From: Roseiarcus sp963813555
Lineage (GTDB): Bacteria; Pseudomonadota; Alphaproteobacteria; Rhizobiales; Beijerinckiaceae
Reading direction: 5' to 3'
NCBI GenBank assembly: GCA_963813555.1
Contig: CAWEZX010000015.1
Coordinates: 124,001 to 188,000 of the forward strand
Length of the DNA: 64,000 nt
The stretch's first letter is position 1, and every line of letters starts with the position of its first letter. The notes under the pieces are model-generated. The model searched no databases, was not told where the DNA came from, and saw only the letters and a list, made by a program, of their open reading frames with translations. The translations under genes and the position numbers were made by a program. Below are positions 9,404 to 18,751 of the stretch, piece by piece.

Positions 9404-10801
9404 ATGGATCCCCTTGTCTTATCCCGTATCCAATTCGCCTGGGTCATCGCTTGGCATTTCCTGCTGCCCGCCTTCACCATCGGTCTCGCCGCCTTCATTG
9501 CGGTCCTCGAGGGGCTCAATCTTATCACTGGGCGCGAAATCTATCTTCGCATCTCGACGTTTTGGATCAAGATTTTCGCGGTGTCGTTCGGCATGGGCGT
9601 CGTTTCGGGGATCGTCATGCCCTTCCAGATCGGCACCAACTGGAGCCGTTACTCCGACGCCACCGCCAATGTTGTCGGGCCGCTGCTGGCCTACGAGGGG
9701 CTGACCGCTTTCTTCCTGGAGGCGGCTTTCCTCGGCGTGCTGTTGTTCGGACGCAAGCTTGTGCCTCCCTGGGCCCATTTCGTCGCGGCGTTGATGGTCG
9801 CCTTCGGGACGCTCTTTTCGACCTTCTGGATCATCGCCACCAACAGCTGGATGCAGACGCCCGCCGGCTATGAAATCGTCGACGGCCGTTTCCTGCCGAA
9901 GGACTGGCTGCAGATCATCTTCAGCCCATCCTTCCCCTACCGGCTCGCTCACGTCGTCGACGCGGTCTATATCACCACCGGCTTCGTCGTTGTCGGCGTC
10001 GCAGCCTCATATCTGCGGCAAGGACGCTTCGTCGAAGAAGCGCGCACCATGCTGTCGATGACGCTGTGGCTGTTGACCGTGCTCGTGCCCCTTCAGTTCC
10101 TGCTTGGCGACGCCCATGGCCTCAACACGCTCGAACATCAGCCGGCGAAGCTCGCGGCGATCGAGGCGATCTGGAATACCCATAGCGATGTCGAGCTCAA
10201 TCTGTTCGCCATCCCAGACGAAAAGGCCGAGACGGACCGCTACGTCGTGGCGATTCCCGAGCTGGGCAGCCTCATTCTGACCCATAGTCTCCATGGAGCC
10301 GTGCATGGCCTCAAGGACTTCCCCGCCGACCAGCGCCCCTCGCCGATCATTGTCCCCTTCTTCGGCTTCCGGATCATGGTGGGAATTGCGGTCATCATGC
10401 TGGCGATGGTCGTGACGAGCCTGTGGCTGCGCTGGCGGGGCGAGCTCTTCCACACCAACTGGTTCCTCTGGTGCTGCACGCTGACCTCTCCCCTCGGCTT
10501 TATCGCGGTGACGGCCGGTTGGGCGACGACCGAGGTCGGCCGTCAGCCTTGGACGGTCTACGGGCTCCTGCGCACGCGCGACTCCGTGACTCCCTCCCTC
10601 ACGGGGTTGGACGTCAGCATTTCGCTCGCCGGCTACTGTCTTGTTTACCTTGTTATGTTTTCAGCCGGCCTCGCGCTGATGCTGAGGCTCGTGCGACTCG
10701 GCCCCACCGAGGCGGCGCTCGAACCTGAGGCGATCGAAAGCGGACGGCCGGCGCTGCCGGTCCAGGCGCTGCCGTCCACGAATGCAGGGCGACGGCCATG
10801 A
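9404..10801 (+). CDS. cydA: Cytochrome bd-type (cyanide-insensitive) quinol oxidase subunit I
   Basis: Haem-binding subunit I of a bd-type terminal quinol oxidase (about 465 residues). It begins MDPLVLSRIQFAWVIAWHFL, the family start with the conserved N-terminal histidine region. It has the SFGMGVVSGIVMPFQIGTNW block, the quinol-site stretch, and the GRQPWTVYGLLRT motif near the C-terminus. The periplasmic Q-loop is short, as in the cyanide-insensitive (CIO) subgroup. GGGGAG is eight bases before ATG 9404; ATG 9398 is also possible. The upstream in-frame extension to 9233 has no family similarity. It overlaps cydB by four bases. Confidence 0.93.
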   Translation: MDPLVLSRIQFAWVIAWHFLLPAFTIGLAAFIAVLEGLNLITGREIYLRISTFWIKIFAVSFGMGVVSGIVMPFQIGTNWSRYSDATANVVGPLLAYEGLTAFFLEAAFLGVLLFGRKLVPPWAHFVAALMVAFGTLFSTFWIIATNSWMQTPAGYEIVDGRFLPKDWLQIIFSPSFPYRLAHVVDAVYITTGFVVVGVAASYLRQGRFVEEARTMLSMTLWLLTVLVPLQFLLGDAHGLNTLEHQPAKLAAIEAIWNTHSDVELNLFAIPDEKAETDRYVVAIPELGSLILTHSLHGAVHGLKDFPADQRPSPIIVPFFGFRIMVGIAVIMLAMVVTSLWLRWRGELFHTNWFLWCCTLTSPLGFIAVTAGWATTEVGRQPWTVYGLLRTRDSVTPSLTGLDVSISLAGYCLVYLVMFSAGLALMLRLVRLGPTEAALEPEAIESGRPALPVQALPSTNAGRRP

Positions 10802-11811
10802 CCCAACCCGTTCTCGATCTCGTGCCCGCCTGGACGCTCGTGCTCGGCGTCGGCGTCTTTTTCTATGTGCTTTTGGATGGCTTCGATTTGGGCGTGGGCA
10901 TACTCTACGGATTCGCGCCGGATCGGGATTCGCGCAATCTGGTCATGAACTCGATCGCGCCGATCTGGGACGGCAACGAGACCTGGCTCGTGCTCGGCGG
11001 CCTTGTGCTCATGGGGGCGTTCCCGCTCGCGTTCGCGATCATCATACCGGCGGTCTACTTTCCGATCGCCATCATGCTGCTGGCGCTTATCTTCCGCGGC
11101 GTCGCTTTCGAGTTTCGCTACCGCGACGCGGAGCACCGGACTTTCTGGGATCGCGCGTTCAACTACGGGTCCGTCGTCGGCGCCTTCGCGCAGGGCGTTG
11201 TGCTCGGCGCGTTCATTCAAGGCTTTCAGACGGAAGGTCGCCACTTCGTTGGCGGCTCATTCGACTGCTTCACGCCGTTCTCGCTGCTCACTGGCGTCGC
11301 CCTGGTCTTCGGCTACAGCCTGCTCGGCGCGGGCTGGCTGATTTTGAAAACCGAGGGCGCGCTTCAGGATTGGGCGCGGGCGCTGGGGCGCTCGGCCTTT
11401 ATTGGCGTTCTGATCGGAATCGCGCTGGTGAGCCTGTGGACGCCGTTCGCAAAGCCGCAGATCGCCGAGCGGTGGTTCTCGTGGCCCCATATCGTGATTT
11501 TCGCGCCGGTGCCGATCATTACCGCGCTGATCGCGTATTGGGAGTGGCGATCGCTCAACAACCGCTCCGAGGCGGCGCCGTTCATTGGCGCGATTCTCTT
11601 GTTCGTGATGTCCTACCTCGGCCTCGCAATCAGCCTCTTCCCGCTGATCGTGCCGTATAAATTCACCCTGTGGGACGCGGCGTCCTCGCCATCGACGCAG
11701 GCTTTCTTCCTTGTTGGCACCGTGTTCCTGCTGCCGATCATCCTGATGTACTCGGCTTGGTCCTATTGGGTGTTTCGCGGCAAGGTCCGCGGCGACCTGG
11801 GGTATCACTAA
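10798..11811 (+). CDS. cydB: Cytochrome bd-type quinol oxidase subunit II
   Basis: Subunit II of the bd-type oxidase, 337 residues and strongly hydrophobic. Family landmarks are the early GVFFYVLLDGFDLGVGIL and the WDGNETWLVLGG motif near residue 60. The start overlaps cydA (ATGA), so the two are co-translated. No cydX or cydCD genes are near, consistent with the CIO subgroup, where they are often absent from the operon. Confidence 0.95.
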   Translation: MTQPVLDLVPAWTLVLGVGVFFYVLLDGFDLGVGILYGFAPDRDSRNLVMNSIAPIWDGNETWLVLGGLVLMGAFPLAFAIIIPAVYFPIAIMLLALIFRGVAFEFRYRDAEHRTFWDRAFNYGSVVGAFAQGVVLGAFIQGFQTEGRHFVGGSFDCFTPFSLLTGVALVFGYSLLGAGWLILKTEGALQDWARALGRSAFIGVLIGIALVSLWTPFAKPQIAERWFSWPHIVIFAPVPIITALIAYWEWRSLNNRSEAAPFIGAILLFVMSYLGLAISLFPLIVPYKFTLWDAASSPSTQAFFLVGTVFLLPIILMYSAWSYWVFRGKVRGDLGYH

Positions 11812-11916
11812 GGGCAGGCCGGCGAAGGGCCGGCGAAAGCGGGGCCATCGTCGTCAGGAGATCGAGGCGGCCGTCTTGCCTCTCCAGACGGTTCACTTCT
11901 TCATGCGACCGCGGCC

Positions 11917-12543
11917 TCAGCGCTTGCGAAAGACGACAGCAAGGTTGTTCGCGGGCATGTCATGGGTCTGCTCCAGCTCGAGACTCACGGTGCTCGCGAG
12001 ATGGACAACATCTTCCAAGTTCCGGACGCCCCATTCCCGATTCCTAGCCTTGAGTTGCTCGTCGAAAGCTTGGTTGCTGGGTGAGGTGTGCCGTCCTTGC
12101 CGACGATAGGGGCCGTAAAGAAACATTATGCCGCCGGGAGCAATGACGTTGCCGGCGCCGCGAAGTAAGGCTTCTGCCGCCGACCGAGGGGCAATGTGAA
12201 TCATGTTGATACAGACGACGGCCGCGACGTCATGAGCCGGCCAGCTCGCGTCGTATACGTCGAGACGGAGTGGCGCGTTGACGTTTGGCGGGGGCGTTTG
12301 CCCCAGCCAGCTCGCGATCGATTTCAGCGAGTCGGGATCTCGCTCCGTAGGTTGCCAGCGGATATGCGGCATTACCTCAGCGAAGTGAAGGACATGCTGC
12401 CCCGTACCGCTGCTAACCTCCAGCACCTCGCCTTGCGCCGGCAATGTGCGCATGAGGATCTCGGCAATAGGCCCCTTGTTCCGTTCAGCCGATGGGCTGA
12501 CGATGCGGCCGTCGGCCAGAACTTCCGCGGTTTCGCAACGCAT
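11917..12543 (-). CDS. DUF938 family class I SAM-dependent methyltransferase
   Basis: A cytoplasmic protein of 208 residues belonging to DUF938. The SAM-binding glycine motif is VLEVSSGTGQHVLHFAEVMP, preceded by SPSAERNKGPIAEIL, which is typical of the family. Later blocks are INMIHIAPRSAAEALLRGAG and LYGPYRRQGRHTSPSNQAFD. I start it at ATG 12543 because AGGA lies nine bases upstream; the ORF could extend to 12642 but the added residues are unlike the family. The natural substrate of this family is not known. It stands alone, convergent with cydB. Confidence 0.85.
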   Translation of the reverse strand: MRCETAEVLADGRIVSPSAERNKGPIAEILMRTLPAQGEVLEVSSGTGQHVLHFAEVMPHIRWQPTERDPDSLKSIASWLGQTPPPNVNAPLRLDVYDASWPAHDVAAVVCINMIHIAPRSAAEALLRGAGNVIAPGGIMFLYGPYRRQGRHTSPSNQAFDEQLKARNREWGVRNLEDVVHLASTVSLELEQTHDMPANNLAVVFRKR

Positions 12544-13118
12544 TTTGATCCGTCCTAGAATAGAAACCGTAACACGGCTCGAGATGACCAGTAAGTGACC
12601 AGGACGACGGAACCATGGCACGGTAAGCTGGAGATGGCGCACCGGACAGAATGAACCTGGGCACTGTTATGTTATTGTTATCTCAACGATTTTGTAAGGT
12701 GCATTCGTCTAGGTCATCGGAGCAGGTCGGACGTCGGACCCAAAGCGGACGTTCATCGCCCCGCATCTCCGCCCGCGACGCACAGCGCGGTTAAATTGCC
12801 GAACCTGCGGCTAAAGGTCGCGCTCGGGCGTTGCCTAAGTTGTGGGGGCGCGAACCGAAGCGCCGCTGCGGGCGAGCAGCAGACCGTTTCAACGAATATT
12901 CGTGTCAACAGAAATCGCCAGGGCGCGCAGGAGAAGTTCGGCGTGGCGCCGTGCAGCGCCGTCCTTAAGGGCCCATCGGACCTCGCGTTCGGCGACTCGG
13001 AAATGGCGCCGCAACGCCTTGAAAAGATGGAATCCGGACTCGAAAATGGCGCTGCGGCCCAAGAGCCGGTATGGGACTCTTGACCCGCCCGGCGCCAAGC
13101 CGGAAGGATGCGCCCGCA
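12544..13118. other. Gap between the DUF938 gene and the UbiH-type gene
   Basis: About 575 bases without a gene I can support. A 95-codon plus-strand frame at 12796-13083 has no recognisable similarity and no good ribosome site. Divergent promoters for the DUF938 gene and the FAD monooxygenase are expected here; an AT-rich stretch near 12660-12705 is the most likely place, but I cannot define boxes. Confidence 0.4.
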
Positions 13119-14342
13119 ATGGCCGAACCCGCTCCTATCTTCGATGTCGTCATCGCCGGTGGCGGCGCGTCCGGATTGGCGCTTGCCGCGGCGATCAAGC
13201 AGGCGATGCGGACAGGAGTCTCCATCGCCGTCGTCGATCCCGGAGCGCCAGGTGCGCCAAGCCCCAGCCCTTTGCGCACAGTCGCGATCGCGGATGGACC
13301 GCGTCGCCTGCTCAAACATATTGGCGCCTGGGAGGCGATCGCGCCGAAATCGCAACCGATCCTGTCGATGGCGATCATGGACGGGGACGTGCGCGACGCC
13401 GTGCGCTTGCCCCATCTCAATTTCGCTGCGAAAGACCAAGCGCTCGCCCATATGGCCTTCAACGACGATGTCGTCGGCGCGCTCGCCGCGCTATGCGATC
13501 GGCTCGGGGTTCAACGCGTCACCGGGTCCGTTGCGCATTGGGCCTCGGGCAAGCATGTCGGCGAGCTTGGGCTATCCGACGGGCGCGTGTTGTGCGCGCG
13601 CCTCGCAGTCGCCGCCGACGGCGCCCGCTCGAAACTTGCCCAGCTCGCCGATATCGCAACCATCGGTTGGGACTATGACCAGGCCGGAATCGTCGCGACA
13701 GTCGCGCACGAGCGCGATCACGAGGGCCGGGCGGAGCAGCATTTCCTGCCGGCCGGTCCGTTCGCGGCCCTGCCGCTCCCGGGGCGCCAGTCGAGCATCG
13801 TCTGGAACGAAACTCGCGCCGACGCCCGCGCGCTGCTGGCGCTCGACCCCGACGATCTGACGCGCCAGCTTGAATACCGCTTCACCCCGAAACTGGGGGC
13901 GATCAGCCTTGCCTCGCGCGTCGAAGCCTTTCCGTTCCGCTTTCAGATCGCCCGGCGCTTCGTCGCTGGACGGCTTGCCCTCGTTGGCGACGCGGCTCAT
14001 GTCGTGCATCCCGTCGCGGGGCAGGGGCTGAACCTCGGCTTACGCGACGTCGCGGCGCTCGCCGAGACGATCGTCGGCGAGATGCGGCTCGGCCTTGATC
14101 CCGGCGCGCCCGGGCCGCTCGCAGCCTACCAGCGTCAGCGTCGCTTCGACGTCGCGGCCAGCGGCCTCGGCCTCGACGCGCTTAATCGGCTGTTCTCTAA
14201 TGATCTTGCGCCTTTGCGCTTCGTGCGCGACCTGGGGCTTCGCATCGTTGATCGCGCGCCTGCGCTCAAGGATATGCTGATCGCGGAAGCGGGCGGCGCG
14301 GGGAGCGGCGCGCCGAAGCTGCTTAGGGGTCTCGCGCTATGA
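13119..14342 (+). CDS. FAD-dependent hydroxylase, UbiH/UbiF/COQ6 family
   Basis: A flavoprotein monooxygenase of 407 residues, probably a ring hydroxylase of ubiquinone biosynthesis. The N-terminal Rossmann motif is DVVIAGGGASGLALAAAIK. The UbiH family second FAD motif is LALVGDAAHVVHPVAGQGLN near residue 295, followed by GLRDVAALAE. ATG 13119 has GGAAGGA upstream; the frame opens earlier (13071) but the extra residues do not match. It overlaps the following PLP-enzyme gene by four bases. Which ring position it hydroxylates cannot be told from sequence alone. Confidence 0.88.
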   Translation: MAEPAPIFDVVIAGGGASGLALAAAIKQAMRTGVSIAVVDPGAPGAPSPSPLRTVAIADGPRRLLKHIGAWEAIAPKSQPILSMAIMDGDVRDAVRLPHLNFAAKDQALAHMAFNDDVVGALAALCDRLGVQRVTGSVAHWASGKHVGELGLSDGRVLCARLAVAADGARSKLAQLADIATIGWDYDQAGIVATVAHERDHEGRAEQHFLPAGPFAALPLPGRQSSIVWNETRADARALLALDPDDLTRQLEYRFTPKLGAISLASRVEAFPFRFQIARRFVAGRLALVGDAAHVVHPVAGQGLNLGLRDVAALAETIVGEMRLGLDPGAPGPLAAYQRQRRFDVAASGLGLDALNRLFSNDLAPLRFVRDLGLRIVDRAPALKDMLIAEAGGAGSGAPKLLRGLAL

Positions 14343-15490
14343 GCGAGTCGCCGCCTCTAAGTCCTCGCACCCTCGCCGCCCAGGCGTTGGGGACCATCGA
14401 CGAACGGACGCGCGCCATTGTGCCGCCGATCCATCTCGCCACGACCTTCGAGCGCGACCCAGACAATCTTTACCGCAGCGGCAATTCTTACGGGCGCCCC
14501 GACAACGAAACCGTGCGCGAGGCGGAGGCTTTGATCGGAGCGCTCGAAGGCGCGTCGACGACATTCATCTTCGGCTCGGGCATGTCGGCGGCGATCGCGC
14601 TCTTCCTGAGCCTCGGGCCCGGCGCCCATGTGGTCGCGCCCAACGGCATGTATTGGGCGCTCCGCGCGTGGCTCGCGAACGAAGCGCTGGCGCTTGGACT
14701 CAGCGTCGACTTCGTTGATTCCGAGGATTCGCAGGCGCTTGCCGTGGCGCTGAAGCCGGGGACGACCAAGCTTGTATGGCTCGAGACGCCGAGCAATCCG
14801 TTGTGGGGCGTGAGCGATATCGAAGGCGCGGCGCGCGCCGCTCATGCGGTGGGGGCGATCCTCGCGGTCGACTCGACTTGCGCGACGCCGGTTTTCACAA
14901 GGCCGATCGCCCTCGGCGCCGACGTGGTGATGCATTCGGCGACCAAATATCTCAACGGGCATTCCGACGTCATAGCGGGAGCGCTCTGCTTCGCGCAGGA
15001 GGACGCCCTTTGCATGCGGGCGCGGTCGATCCGCCAGTCGCACGGAATGATCCTGCATCCGTTCGAGGCGTTCCTCTTGATCCGGGGTTTGCGAACGCTC
15101 GACGTGCGCGTGCGGGCGGCGGCGGCGAACGCGATGGAGCTGGCGAACCGCCTCTCCAATCATGGGTCTGTCTCCGCGGTGCTCTATCCGGGACTTCCGC
15201 ACCACCCGGGCCACGACCTCGCGCGCCGCCAGATGAAGGGCGGCTTTGGGGGCATGCTGTCGATCCGCGTGCGCGGGGGGGCTGAGGCCGCGATCGCAAC
15301 CGCAGCCCGGGTGCGCCTGTGGAAGCGGGCGACCTCACTTGGCGGGGTCGAATCGCTCATCGAACACCGCGCCTCGATCGAGGGGACGAACTCGCCCTGC
15401 CCGCCCGATCTGTTGCGGCTCTCCGCCGGAATCGAAGACGTCGAGGACCTCTGGCGCGATATCGACGATGCGCTGCTGGGATCGCCCTGA
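14339..15490 (+). CDS. Cys/Met metabolism PLP-dependent enzyme (cystathionine gamma-synthase/beta-lyase type)
   Basis: A fold-type I pyridoxal-phosphate enzyme of the transsulfuration family, 383 residues. It shows YGRPDNETVREAE near the N-terminus, the cofactor-phosphate loop FGSGMSAAIALF, LVWLETPSNP, and the PLP-lysine motif HSATKYLNGHSDVIAG. The family contains cystathionine beta- and gamma-lyases, gamma-synthases and O-acetylhomoserine sulfhydrylases; I cannot choose among them. It is translationally coupled (ATGA) to the upstream hydroxylase, an unusual partner. Confidence 0.88.
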   Translation: MSESPPLSPRTLAAQALGTIDERTRAIVPPIHLATTFERDPDNLYRSGNSYGRPDNETVREAEALIGALEGASTTFIFGSGMSAAIALFLSLGPGAHVVAPNGMYWALRAWLANEALALGLSVDFVDSEDSQALAVALKPGTTKLVWLETPSNPLWGVSDIEGAARAAHAVGAILAVDSTCATPVFTRPIALGADVVMHSATKYLNGHSDVIAGALCFAQEDALCMRARSIRQSHGMILHPFEAFLLIRGLRTLDVRVRAAAANAMELANRLSNHGSVSAVLYPGLPHHPGHDLARRQMKGGFGGMLSIRVRGGAEAAIATAARVRLWKRATSLGGVESLIEHRASIEGTNSPCPPDLLRLSAGIEDVEDLWRDIDDALLGSP

Positions 15491-15730
15491 CCGGTCGCGA
15501 GCCATATGGAATTGTCGGAAACGAGCGGTCCGAAGCGTTTAAGCAAAATTAACTCTGTCCCGTTCCTATCCGTGGGCGGCAAGAAAACAGTCTCGGATAG
15601 TCGCGCCAAGACGGGAACAATTGCACCGGGTTCCGGGATTTCTGATTGGTTGCCTCTGAGCGGACTTCGTTCCTGAGGCAAGATCCGCATACCAGCGGCG
15701 TCAATTCGTAGCGGGTTGGGAGGATATCGG

Positions 15731-16976
15731 ATGCGTCATCTCCGCCACGCCTTGGCAGCGTTACTCATCGGATCCTGCGCGCCGATTGCAGTCGCCGCGC
15801 CGACCTTCGCTCAAACCTGTGCGTGCGCGCCCGAGGGCGCGTCGCAGGGCGGCTACGTCATTCAGGCCGACGAGGCGCCGCCGCCCTTGCCGGAATACGA
15901 TCAGCCGCCCATTCCCGCGCCTGGCTATTATTGGACGCCGGGCTACTGGGCCTGGAACAACTACGACTATTACTGGGTTCCGGGAGTCTGGGTCGAGCCG
16001 CCACAACCCGGATTATTGTGGAACTCCTGGCTACTGGGCTTTCGTCGGCGGCGTCTATGCTTTCAGACCCGGCTATTGGGGCTCACGGGTCGGATTCTAC
16101 GGCGGCATCAATTACGGATTCGGTTACTCCGGCGCCGGTTATCAAGGCGGCCGCTGGGACAATAAACGCTTCTTCTACAATACAACGGTGAACAATATTG
16201 GCGCCGCCCGCATCGCCAATGTCTACAATCAGGCGATCGTCGCCAACAGGACCATCAATCGCGCAAGTTTCAACGGCGGAGCGGGCGGCGTGGCCGCGAA
16301 GCCAACCAACGAAGAGCTTCTGGCCGAGAAGGAGCAGCATGTCAGGGCGACGAGGCCGCAAGTCGATCAGGCGCGCGCCGCCGGCATGAGGGGCCAGCAG
16401 TTCGTGTCGACGAACCGGGGCAAGCCGGCGATCGCCGCAACCGCACGGCCAGGCGAATTTAAGGGCAAAGGGGTGATGCCCGCCAGGGCTGCAGGCAAGG
16501 CCGCCCAGGCCGTGCCGGCGCCGGCCCCTGCCGGGAACGCCCCGCCCGAGACAAAGGAAAAACCGCCGACCGCCGGACAGCCGGCGACAACTGCGTTGCC
16601 GCCCAACGCGCCGAAGCCCAAGGGGACGCCGCCCGTTGTCGAGAAACTGGGCAAGCCGGAAGCAGCGCCCAACGCGCCGAAGCCTGTGGAGAAACCGTCC
16701 GCGGTCGAGAGACCGGTCAAACCCGAGGCGCCCCTGAATACGCCAAAGGTTGAACACAAGCCTCCGGCCGTTGAGAAACTGGTCAAGCCCGAGCCCGCGC
16801 CGACCCCGTCGAAGATCGAGGAAAAACGGCCCGCCGTCGAGAAGCCTGTCCGGGCCGAGCCGCTGAACGGCGCGCAGAGGGCGCCCGTTCAGCCCGAGCG
16901 CAAACCGGCTCAGCCTGAGCGCAGGCCGGAGGCGAAAGAATGCGGGCGGCCCGGACTGCCTCCCTGCCCCAGGTGA
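15731..16976 (+). CDS. Secreted YXWGXW-repeat protein with Pro/Lys-rich tail (frame broken by one base)
   Basis: An exported protein of 414 residues once one base is removed. The signal peptide starts MRHLRHALAALLIGS, from ATG 15731 with GGAGG upstream. Aromatic repeats of the YXWGXW/BcpO type follow: PGYYWTPGYWAWNNYDYYWVPGVW, continuing after the lesion as TPGYWAFVGGVYAFRPGYWG. The extra base is an A in the AA pair at 16022-16023. From about residue 250 the tail is low-complexity, with repeated VEKP/KPE units of roughly 20-25 residues between about 16600 and 16870. The function of the family is unknown; cell-surface or periplasmic location is likely. Confidence 0.75.
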
Positions 16977-17053
16977 ACGCCCGCGGGGACGGATCGGCCC
17001 TTCCTCCGTGAGGCGATTTCAGCCGCGCGGCGAATCCGGCTAAACCGGGCGCA

Positions 17054-18628
17054 ATGTACCGCAATATCTTCCTGGTCGGCGGCTGGACGATCGCCTCCCG
17101 GCTCACCGGCTTCCTGCGCGACATGGCGCTCGCCGCGCTCCTGGGCGGCGGGGCGCTCAACGACGCCTATGTCGCGGCGATCAAGCTGCCCAACCAATTC
17201 CGCCAGATCTTTGGCGAGGGGTCGTTCAGCGCCGCCTATCTGCCGACCTACACCCGCGTGCTCGAAGCGGGAGGCCGCGAGGAAGCGGGCAGATTCGCAA
17301 GCCAGGTGTTCACGCTGCTCATCCTGTCGCAGATCGCCCTGCTCGGCCTCGTCTATCTCGACATGCCGCTCTTGGTGCGGCTGACTTCGCCAGGTTTCCT
17401 CAGCCAGCCCGAAAAGTTCGCCCAAGCGGTGGCGATGTCGCGCATCATGTTCCCCTATATCGCCTTCATCGCCGTCTTCGCGCTGCATCAAGGGACGCTC
17501 AACGCCAACAATGCCTGGGGAGCTCCCGCCTTCGCACCGGCCGCGGCCAATGTGTGCATGATCGCGTTCCTCGCCTTCGCCGCATTTTTTCCGAAAGTCT
17601 CGCCCGGCGTCGCTAACATGGCGAGCTGGGGGTTTCTCGCGTCCGGCGCGACCCAGCTGGCCATCGTCGTCGCCGCTGCGCGCCGGCGCGGGTTGTTGGA
17701 GCGGCTGGCCTGGCCCCGCTGGACGCCCGAGATCCGGCGATTCCTCTGGATGCTGGGGCCGGCGATCGGCATTTCGGCGAGCTATCAGATTGGGTCCCTC
17801 GCCGATCAGATTGTCGGCTCCCTCCTGCCGACCGGCGGTCTCTCCGCCATCAGCTACGCCGACCGGCTTTATCAGTTGCCCGGCGGCGTCATCGTCATCG
17901 CTACCGGCTCGGTGCTGTTGCGGGAGATGTCCGCCCGCGTCGCTCTTGGCGATCACCAGGGCGCGCTCGCCGCTCAGAACCGCGCCGCTTCGCTGACGCT
18001 GGCGTTCGGCGCGCCCTTCGTAGTGGCATTTCTGCTCATCCCGGACCTCGTCATAGCGGTCGCCTTCGAGCGCGGCGCCTTCACAGCCAACGCCACCCAC
18101 CAAGCCGCAGGCGTGCTCGCGGCTTACGCACTTGGAATGCCGGCCTTGTTGGTCGATCGGATCGTGACGGCAAGCTTCTTGTCGCGCGGCGACACCGCGA
18201 CGCCGCTCAAGGTCACGCTGGTCGGCGTTGCGGTCAATGTGGCGCTCAAGATCGCCTTGTTTCGGCCGCTCGGCGCGCCGGGCCTGGCGCTCGCGACCGC
18301 GGCCGGCCTCTGGATCAAGGTCGCCGGCATCTTTGCGCTCGCCCGGCGGCGCGGCTGGACTGCCCCCGACGCCCGCTTGGTCGCGACCGCCGCGGCGACC
18401 CTCTTTGCGGCCGGCGCGCTTGCGCTGGCGCTGACGCTATTCGACGGACCACTCATCGCGCTCATGGCGCATCTCCCGCGCTTCGCTCGCGAAGCGAGAC
18501 TCGCGACCCTGACCATGATCGGAGCCGCGGTTTATTTTCCCGCGCTGGGCCTCGGGCTTTGGCTCACCCACGCTGTGCCGGCGGCTCTCCTCAAGCGGGC
18601 GCAGCGCGCTCTTCGGCGCGCCCGGTGA
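17054..18628 (+). CDS. murJ: Lipid II flippase MurJ (MviN)
   Basis: Polytopic inner-membrane protein of the MOP superfamily, 524 residues, which flips the peptidoglycan precursor lipid II. The family start is clear: MYRNIFLVGGWTIASRLTGF, then LGGGALNDAYVAAIKLPNQF and FGEGSFSAAYLPTY. Fourteen or so hydrophobic helices run to the C-terminus. It stands between the YXWGXW gene and galK and appears to be its own transcription unit. Confidence 0.95.
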   Translation: MYRNIFLVGGWTIASRLTGFLRDMALAALLGGGALNDAYVAAIKLPNQFRQIFGEGSFSAAYLPTYTRVLEAGGREEAGRFASQVFTLLILSQIALLGLVYLDMPLLVRLTSPGFLSQPEKFAQAVAMSRIMFPYIAFIAVFALHQGTLNANNAWGAPAFAPAAANVCMIAFLAFAAFFPKVSPGVANMASWGFLASGATQLAIVVAAARRRGLLERLAWPRWTPEIRRFLWMLGPAIGISASYQIGSLADQIVGSLLPTGGLSAISYADRLYQLPGGVIVIATGSVLLREMSARVALGDHQGALAAQNRAASLTLAFGAPFVVAFLLIPDLVIAVAFERGAFTANATHQAAGVLAAYALGMPALLVDRIVTASFLSRGDTATPLKVTLVGVAVNVALKIALFRPLGAPGLALATAAGLWIKVAGIFALARRRGWTAPDARLVATAAATLFAAGALALALTLFDGPLIALMAHLPRFAREARLATLTMIGAAVYFPALGLGLWLTHAVPAALLKRAQRALRRAR

Positions 18629-18751
18629 GCCTCGCGAATCTTGGCGCGCCGTTGCGCCCTTCCGGCGGCGACCTTATGAGATGAGTCGCGCTCAAACTCG
18701 CTTGACCCGGGGGCCACCAGGGCCACCTGTTCGCCGATGGGAGGACTTCAG

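Noticed and set aside
12796..13083. Possible 95-residue gene before the UbiH-type gene
   Set aside because: No ribosome site, no recognisable family and a composition like non-coding DNA.
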